NCBI GenBank assembly: GCA_902500995.1
Contig: CABVSR010000011.1
Coordinates: 1 to 64,000, forward strand
DNA length: 64,000 nt
Reading direction: 5' to 3'
DNA from: an uncultured Nitrospira sp.
GTDB taxonomy: Bacteria; Nitrospirota; Nitrospiria; Nitrospirales; Nitrospiraceae
The notes beneath the pieces were generated by a model. It was given only the letters and a program-made list of their open reading frames with translations, was not told the DNA's origin and made no database searches. Positions 59,000 to 64,000 of the stretch are shown piece by piece; position 1 is the stretch's first letter; the number at the start of each line of letters is the position of its first letter. Position numbers and translations under genes: made by a program.

Positions 59000-60067
59000 T
59001 CACGCATTTCCATGGAGCGAGGGAACGAAGTGTTGGAGGCGGCCCATGACCAGCTGGCGCAGTCTATAGGCGCGCTGCGCGAACGTTCTCGCCGGCTCGA
59101 TCCAGCCGTATTTGGACTTCCTGACCCATGGAATCCGAATCTCTCGCCCGCCGTACTGCCGTTTATACTCGCCTCCCCCTCCCATATCATACGTATTAAT
59201 ACCTTGTGCCTTGGCATATCGCATGGCGAACCAGTGCAAGGCCTGATTGGGACGCATGGGGTGAAATTGTCGGTGGCTCGCGCCTCCCCAAAAATACATG
59301 GTGCCGTTGAGGAACGGGAAAATGCCGGTGGCGATGCTGCGACCGACTCGATCGCGCGCGCGCAGCAGGATGATCTGCCCGATGGGATGCAGATGGCTGA
59401 TCAACTGTTTCACCCGATCCAAGTCATAGGTGGGAACGAGCCCTTGACGCCCAAAGGTATCCGTCAACTGTTCAAAGTAGTCTTCGGCAAACCCGGCCGC
59501 CTCCGCGACTTCAACGACGACCCCCTCCTTGTCGGCCTTCCGGATGCATCGGCGGCAGGCACTGGTGAGATTCGCGAAAAGCGCCGCCTCACTCTGATTG
59601 AGATCGACGGCGAAACCCTGATACCAACGATACGGCGCGCCACTGTCGATCAGATCTTCCTGGGTAAGATGCCGATCCATCACTTCCACATGCGCGCAAC
59701 CCAACTGTCCGAACGCAAAGCGGAACAGCCCCTGCAAGGCCGACTTTCGACTGGCGCCCGGTTCCAGCACAAAGCCCATGTAGTCCGTGCTCCATCCCGG
59801 GCAGGGACTGCCGAGAATTCGCAATCCGAATTTCTTCACGATCAACCCGGCAAAATACCCGACGGTGCGCTCCCCATCCTTCAGCGCCGCAAGGACGGGT
59901 GTGCCGCGTTGCGCGCTCGCCACAAAGGCGATCCAGGCAGGGGTTTGGAAGACGGTGTGGTCGCGGTACGAACGTGTCTCGTTCCACCAGCGCTCCGCCC
60001 CTGCGTCCACCTGCTCATAGCGATACATGGCGGGGAAGCTCTGAACCTGTACCGGTGAGGCTGTCAT
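59000..60067 (-). CDS. FemAB/GNAT-like protein of the exosortase/EPS type
   Basis: A 355-residue protein of the FemAB family (double GNAT fold). Seen: VFQTPAWIAFVASAQRG, VGYFAGLIVKKFGLRILGSPCPGWSTDYMGF, YRWYQGFAVDLNQSEAALFANLTSACRRCIRKADKEGV (the FemAB signature around W-Q-x-x-V-D-L and R-x-x-I-R-K-A), FGRQGLVPTYDL and the C-terminal INTYDMGGGGEYKRQYGG. Relatives occur beside PEP-CTERM/exosortase systems and are thought to add amino acids or acyl groups to cell-surface polymers. The substrate is unknown. It is followed, after the spacer, by the HTH gene. Confidence 0.8.
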   Translation of the reverse strand: MTASPVQVQSFPAMYRYEQVDAGAERWWNETRSYRDHTVFQTPAWIAFVASAQRGTPVLAALKDGERTVGYFAGLIVKKFGLRILGSPCPGWSTDYMGFVLEPGASRKSALQGLFRFAFGQLGCAHVEVMDRHLTQEDLIDSGAPYRWYQGFAVDLNQSEAALFANLTSACRRCIRKADKEGVVVEVAEAAGFAEDYFEQLTDTFGRQGLVPTYDLDRVKQLISHLHPIGQIILLRARDRVGRSIATGIFPFLNGTMYFWGGASHRQFHPMRPNQALHWFAMRYAKAQGINTYDMGGGGEYKRQYGGREIRIPWVRKSKYGWIEPARTFAQRAYRLRQLVMGRLQHFVPSLHGNA

Positions 60068-60133
60068 GCGTCATTCGCGGACCGGGCGACCAGCCGGGGC
60101 TGGGGAGCGGCCGGCAGCCCCGGCGGCGGGGTT

Positions 60134-61072
60134 CTACGTGCGCCCCTTTGTGGTGAACATTTTATGCAACAACCATCGCCGCTCAAGCCGCGTGCGATCC
60201 GTGGTCGAGATATTCCGGGCGGGCTGCGTGCTCGTCAGGAAATCCAGCAGCGTATGCACCGGCACAAACCACCCGTTCAGGTTGCTCAACCGTTTCATGA
60301 GGGTTTCAAACCTGTGGTGCAGACGCCCCTTGTCGGCAAACCCCTGGGCAAAGTGCGTGTACATGATGCACGCGCCCCCATCAGCCTCCAGCTGGTCTTG
60401 ATGCGGCTCGCTCACCATCTGCGTGAACGAGGCCACGGCGGAACCGTCCGTCGCGGCAAACCAGCGGTTGACGAAGGGACGGCAAGGATCGTGATACGGC
60501 ATCGCGGGACAGGCCCTGAGGGTGTTGATTTCAGGAAAGGTGAAATTTCTCACATACCGGATCTTGTCCCGGCACAGATCTCCCCAGAATAGAGGGCTCT
60601 GTTCGATGTGCCCTTGGAATTCGTTGCGCACTTCCCGCAAGTGCAACAGGTCGTAGACGAAACGGTGCACGCCGGACAGGCGTGCGCGTCCCCAGTAGAT
60701 TCCCTCCCGGCAGCCTGTATGGTTGGCCATGGTATGCGGATAATGCCCGAACAGGCCCTGAAACCGCTCCAGCCCTTCTGCCGTCTCCTGGCGGGTGGAG
60801 GTATGGTGCGTCACATTGTGCAGCGCAATTTCCACGCCCCGCTGCTGTAGCTCCACGACCCAGGCCCGGTAGGCCGGGTCCTCGCAGGTGGTCCCTCCGA
60901 TTTTTGTCCGTCCCTTTCCAAGAATCGGCCATACCGACTTCGTGGTCTGGAGCCCGATATCCGATAAGAAGTCATACACAGGAGCGACGTTCGTCGCGGT
61001 CTGATAGTCGGTATCGTCGAAAATCGTGAAGGCAAACGATTTCCCGTTGGGCCATTGAATGCGTGGATGCAT
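60134..61072 (-). CDS. Polysaccharide deacetylase-like (NodB fold) protein
   Basis: A 312-residue protein with NodB-type elements: FTIFDDTDYQ (Asp19-Asp20, metal and catalytic base) and EIALHNVTHHT (His85, His89/90; metal ligands), then TMANHTGCREGIYWG and the late GGACIMYTHFAQGF. Such enzymes remove N-acetyl groups from glycans. The sequence after the core is atypical, so activity is likely but not certain. The ATG at 61072 is nine bases after the wecB stop, with AGGGTG as a weak SD. No signal peptide, so it would act in the cytoplasm or on a membrane-linked glycan. Confidence 0.78.
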   Translation of the reverse strand: MHPRIQWPNGKSFAFTIFDDTDYQTATNVAPVYDFLSDIGLQTTKSVWPILGKGRTKIGGTTCEDPAYRAWVVELQQRGVEIALHNVTHHTSTRQETAEGLERFQGLFGHYPHTMANHTGCREGIYWGRARLSGVHRFVYDLLHLREVRNEFQGHIEQSPLFWGDLCRDKIRYVRNFTFPEINTLRACPAMPYHDPCRPFVNRWFAATDGSAVASFTQMVSEPHQDQLEADGGACIMYTHFAQGFADKGRLHHRFETLMKRLSNLNGWFVPVHTLLDFLTSTQPARNISTTDRTRLERRWLLHKMFTTKGRT

Positions 61073-61080
61073 AGGTTTCG

Positions 61081-62250
61081 TCACCCTGCGCAGTCGGTCA
61101 CGGCCAGACTGGCTGACTGATTCGCACTGCGTAGGCTGCATGGACCATCGTTGCGGGTCGCATCAACAAGGCAGGCCTGATCCTGCCGGTTCTGCGTGAT
61201 CAATTGAGCCACCGTTCTTGACGCCTCTCCCCGTTTCCAGGGCCACTCCCTGGTTCGGCCAGGTCCGGCGGTCAGAACCGCTCGGATGATGGATTCCGGC
61301 TGCGTTCCCGCCAAACGGTTCCACCCGCATTCGACCGTCTCCACCCATTCGGTCTCCTCCCGCAGCGTGATACAAGGCACCCTGAGCCAACAGGCTTCCT
61401 TTTGGATCCCGCCCGAATCCGTCACAATCGCCTCGGCCATGGATTCCAACCGGATCATGTCCAGGTACGAGACCGGATCGATCAACAGCAGCCGGTCTGC
61501 ATGCGCCTCGGGCAGGGATCCCAATTGCTTGCGCGTTCGCGGGTGAACGGGAAAGACAATCGTCCGACCGGTCTCGGCCAGCGCACGCAGCGCGGTCATG
61601 ATCTGTCTCAGCTGCGGCAACCGATCCGTGTTGTCCGCCCGGTGCACGGTCGCCAGGAGATAGGCGCGCGGTTGCACCCGGAGCCGTTCGAGAATGGTTG
61701 AGGCGGACTGCGCGCGGGCGGCCGCGTCCAGGAGAGCGTCGTACATGACATCGCCGACCAGGTGGACACCGTCGGTGATGCCCTCCCGCCGAAGATTGTC
61801 GACCGCCGTGGTGGTCGGGCAGAGCAGAAGCGCAGCGAGTTGATCCGTCACCACCCGGTTGATTTCCTCCGGCATCCGGCGGTTAAAGCTCCGGAGTCCC
61901 GCTTCCACATGCACCACCGGCACGTGCAATTTGGCCGCCGCGAGTGCCCCCGCGACAGTCGAATTCGTATCTCCATAGACCAGTACGGCCGCCGGCGATT
62001 CCTTCTGGAGAATCTGTTCAATGCCGGCCAGCATGGCTCCGGTCTGCTGTCCATGCGGTCCGGAACCAACCCCGAGATCATAATCGGGAGAGGCGAGACC
62101 GAGTTCACGAAAAAACACGCCGCTCATGGCGTCATCGTAGTGCTGCCCGGTATGCACCAGCACTTCATCGGCAACCGCCCGTAGTTCACGGGAGACCGGC
62201 GCGCACTTGATGAATTGTGGGCGCGCGCCGATGATCGAGACGACCTTCAT
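61081..62250 (-). CDS. wecB: UDP-N-acetylglucosamine 2-epimerase (non-hydrolysing)
   Basis: Converts UDP-GlcNAc to UDP-ManNAc. It is 389 residues long with MKVVSIIGARPQFIKCAPVSREL, VLVHTGQHYDDAMSGVFFRELG, VLVYGDTNSTVAGALAAAKL, PVVHVEAGLRSFNRRMPEEINR, LATVHRADN and VTDSGGIQKEACWLRVPCITLREETEW, all typical. A C-terminal tail of about 30 residues beyond the usual end is of low complexity. It overlaps the upstream aminotransferase gene by four bases. Confidence 0.94.
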   Translation of the reverse strand: MKVVSIIGARPQFIKCAPVSRELRAVADEVLVHTGQHYDDAMSGVFFRELGLASPDYDLGVGSGPHGQQTGAMLAGIEQILQKESPAAVLVYGDTNSTVAGALAAAKLHVPVVHVEAGLRSFNRRMPEEINRVVTDQLAALLLCPTTTAVDNLRREGITDGVHLVGDVMYDALLDAAARAQSASTILERLRVQPRAYLLATVHRADNTDRLPQLRQIMTALRALAETGRTIVFPVHPRTRKQLGSLPEAHADRLLLIDPVSYLDMIRLESMAEAIVTDSGGIQKEACWLRVPCITLREETEWVETVECGWNRLAGTQPESIIRAVLTAGPGRTREWPWKRGEASRTVAQLITQNRQDQACLVDATRNDGPCSLRSANQSASLAVTDCAG

Positions 62251-63386
62251 AGGCCAAGTCCCTCGCAGACGGTCTGCGCGACAAAGTGCTGCTGATCCTC
62301 ATTCAACTCGGGGTAGATCGGGAGCGCGACGAGATCGCGGCAGGCTCGCTCGGCTTGAGGATAATCTCCCTCCTTGTACCCGAGGCTCAGGAGGCATTCC
62401 TGCAGATGCAGCGGGACCGGATAATAAATCTCCGTCCCGATACCGTTCGACTTGAGATGGTCGCGCAATCGCTCCCGCCGGGGCACGCCGATCACGAACT
62501 GATTATAAATATGATAGTGGCGCACCCCGTTCTGCTTGTAGACGGCCTGCGGCAGCCGCACGCCGAACTTCGATTCCACTTCAAGCGATCGAAACAGCGA
62601 TTCGTAGAGATCTGCATGCCGTTGCCGCAACGCCGTCCAGCGATCCAGATAGGGCAACTTCACGCCTAAGACGGCAGCCTGCAACGTGTCGAGCCGGAAA
62701 TTTCCTCCGAGCACACGGTGGTAATATTTCGGCTTGCCTCCCTGCACGCGGAGCACCCGCAGGCGCTCGGCGAGTGCTTCGTCGTTGGTCACGACCATGC
62801 CGCCGTCGCCCAGCCCGCCCAGGTTCTTGCTGGGAAAGAAGGAAAAACATCCCGCCGTTCCCATACTCCCCGCCCGCCGACCGTCGCCGTACTCCGCGCC
62901 GATGGCTTGCGCCGCATCTTCCACCACCGCCAAGCCGTGGGCCTCCGCCACCTGGAGGATCGGGGCCATGTCGGCACATTGGCCGTACAAGTGGACCGGA
63001 ATGATGGCGCGGGTCCGGGGAGTCACCGCCGCCTCGAGGCGGTTGGGGTCGAGGTTGTAGCTCACCGGATCGATGTCGACGAATACGGGCCTGGCTCCGA
63101 GTCGGACAATCGCTCCCACGGTGGCAAAGAACGACAGCGGCGTGGTGATGACGTCATCTCCCGGCTTGATGTCCAATGCCATCAGTGCCGCCAGCAGCGC
63201 ATCGGTACCCGACGAGACGCCGACGGCGAATCGCGTGCCGGAATAGGCCGCCACCTGCGTCTCCAGCTCGCCCACTTCACGGCCCAGAATAAAATTGTTC
63301 TGATCGAGCACCCGTTCCATGGCGGCCAGCAAGTCTTTGCGGAGAGGGTCATGTTGGGCTTTGAGATCGAGCAGCGGCACGTTCAT
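62247..63386 (-). CDS. DegT/DnrJ/EryC1/StrS aminotransferase (WbpE-like)
   Basis: Second sugar aminotransferase of the locus, 379 residues. It has MNVPLLDLKAQHDPLRKDLL, GVSSGTDALLAALMALDIKPGDDVI, IIPVHLYGQCADM, VVEDAAQAIGAEY and the PLP lysine in FSFFPSKNLGGLGDGGMVV. The style is that of 3-keto sugar aminotransferases such as WbpE/WlbC, used for 3-amino sugars. It is directly upstream of wecB and overlaps it by four bases. Confidence 0.92.
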   Translation of the reverse strand: MNVPLLDLKAQHDPLRKDLLAAMERVLDQNNFILGREVGELETQVAAYSGTRFAVGVSSGTDALLAALMALDIKPGDDVITTPLSFFATVGAIVRLGARPVFVDIDPVSYNLDPNRLEAAVTPRTRAIIPVHLYGQCADMAPILQVAEAHGLAVVEDAAQAIGAEYGDGRRAGSMGTAGCFSFFPSKNLGGLGDGGMVVTNDEALAERLRVLRVQGGKPKYYHRVLGGNFRLDTLQAAVLGVKLPYLDRWTALRQRHADLYESLFRSLEVESKFGVRLPQAVYKQNGVRHYHIYNQFVIGVPRRERLRDHLKSNGIGTEIYYPVPLHLQECLLSLGYKEGDYPQAERACRDLVALPIYPELNEDQQHFVAQTVCEGLGL

Positions 63387-63466
63387 ACAACAACTCCTTG
63401 GTTCAGCGTACTCGTCGTGAAGAGAGGCCTGTGCGATTGGCGATGCGAGGGACGGCGCGTGATCGA

Positions 63467-64000
63467 TCAGATCGCCCCGCTCAGCAGCGGCAGCGAGGTG
63501 GACTTCGCCACGTTCAAAGCGTGGTCGCGCATCGTGATGACCTGAAACATGGCGCCGAGCATGGCCACCAGCCGGTCGATCATTTCCAGCTTTTGATCGA
63601 GCGGCAACCGCATGCCGGGAAAGAATTCCACCCCTGCCGATTCGTGACTGCCCAGAAAATCCAAGGGATGCAGCAACAAGGACGGCGCGACCCCAGCGAG
63701 GCGGCAGAGCGTCAACGACATCTGAAAATACCGTTCAGCCAGCGCCTGGGAATACAACCCCAGATAGAGCACATAGCTGAAGTGAATCGGTACCCGGAGA
63801 AAAGGCATGGTGGTCACGGGAATTTCGATGAGGCCCTCGCCGCCGACATCCCAGCGGTACGGTTGAATCCGCCGGAGCCCGTCGCGCAGCCCCCCGAAAA
63901 TCGTGCTCCGGCAATCGGCTTCTTCGCGCGTGAAGGCGCTGGACATAAAGAAATAGGCACGCGCCAGCGGACCGATAAACGTCGGCAATGTGGACGCATC
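63467..64000 (-). CDS. Polysaccharide deacetylase family protein, C-terminal part
   Basis: Open to the right edge of the window, so the N-terminus is missing; 177 residues are visible. The stretch PLARAYFFMSSAFTREEADCR, GEGLIEIPVTTMPFLRVPIHFSYVLYLGLYS and VAPSLLLHPLDFLGSHESAGVEFFPGM is the C-terminal region seen in one group of long polysaccharide deacetylases found in exopolysaccharide loci. The NodB catalytic part should lie beyond the edge. It is 80 bases upstream of the aminotransferase gene and in the same direction. Confidence 0.75.
   Translation of the reverse strand, partial: DASTLPTFIGPLARAYFFMSSAFTREEADCRSTIFGGLRDGLRRIQPYRWDVGGEGLIEIPVTTMPFLRVPIHFSYVLYLGLYSQALAERYFQMSLTLCRLAGVAPSLLLHPLDFLGSHESAGVEFFPGMRLPLDQKLEMIDRLVAMLGAMFQVITMRDHALNVAKSTSLPLLSGAI

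Noticed and set aside
1-64000. tRNA, rRNA or CRISPR arrays
   Set aside because: I looked for cloverleaf T-loop motifs and for regularly spaced direct repeats and saw none; a covariance-model scan would be needed to be certain.

Overview
The window reads as a GC-rich chromosomal segment of a Gram-negative, lipid A-making bacterium. The protein styles (YncE-like secreted propeller, DUF3365 haem protein, PEP-CTERM/exosortase, LptFG, a B12 salvage and assembly cluster) and the short dispersed intergenic repeats fit a Nitrospira-like member of the Nitrospirota. That assignment is inference from gene content; no rRNA is present to confirm it. Most genes lie on the minus strand.

Region 1 (1-13.3 kb) is mixed housekeeping and accessory DNA: the N-terminal part of HflX, a tiny orphan ORF, a periplasmic beta-propeller, a dicarboxylate/amino-acid symporter, a VapBC toxin-antitoxin pair with a visible operator, a WYL regulator, a ThiS/MoaD-like small protein, a large FAD/Fe-S dehydrogenase overlapping a small dihaem cytochrome gene, a glyoxylate reductase-like enzyme, a TPR protein and a cold-shock protein. 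Its intergenic gaps carry copies of a short inverted-repeat family.

Region 2 (13.5-18.8 kb, plus strand) is an outer-membrane lipid module: lptF, lptG, then fabF, an acyl carrier protein with a histone H1-like Lys/Ala/Pro tail, and lpxD.

Region 3 (19.6-32.6 kb, minus) is a long chemosensory operon. In order of transcription: DUF3365 haem protein, CheY-like protein, CheW, methyl-accepting protein, CheA with three Hpt domains and a receiver, two divergent CheW-like proteins, a receiver fused to a long coiled coil, a protein with a histidine-less Hpt fold, and an HD-GYP-like protein that carries a second histidine-less Hpt. No CheR or CheB is present. This is the strongest candidate for an undescribed signalling arrangement.

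Region 4 (33.0-48.35 kb, minus) is a vitamin B12 regulon: btuFCD under one cobalamin riboswitch and btuB-cbiA-cobO-(CWC)-pduO-cobU-cobT-cobS-cbiB-cobD-cbiZ-cobQ under another. It covers uptake, remodelling and late assembly. The two riboswitches carry different repeats in the same peripheral arm.

Region 5 (48.4-50.0 kb) holds small genes: SemiSWEET, rpmB, a BamE-like lipoprotein and a PRC-barrel-like protein.

Region 6 (50.2-64.0 kb, minus) is an exopolysaccharide/exosortase locus: Wzc-type kinase, a phosphoglycosyltransferase fused to a nucleotide-sugar dehydratase, two DegT aminotransferases, exosortase, a 54-residue PEP-CTERM microprotein (57711-57875), a transposase-derived HTH protein, a FemAB-like protein, WecB and two polysaccharide deacetylase-like proteins, the last cut by the window edge.
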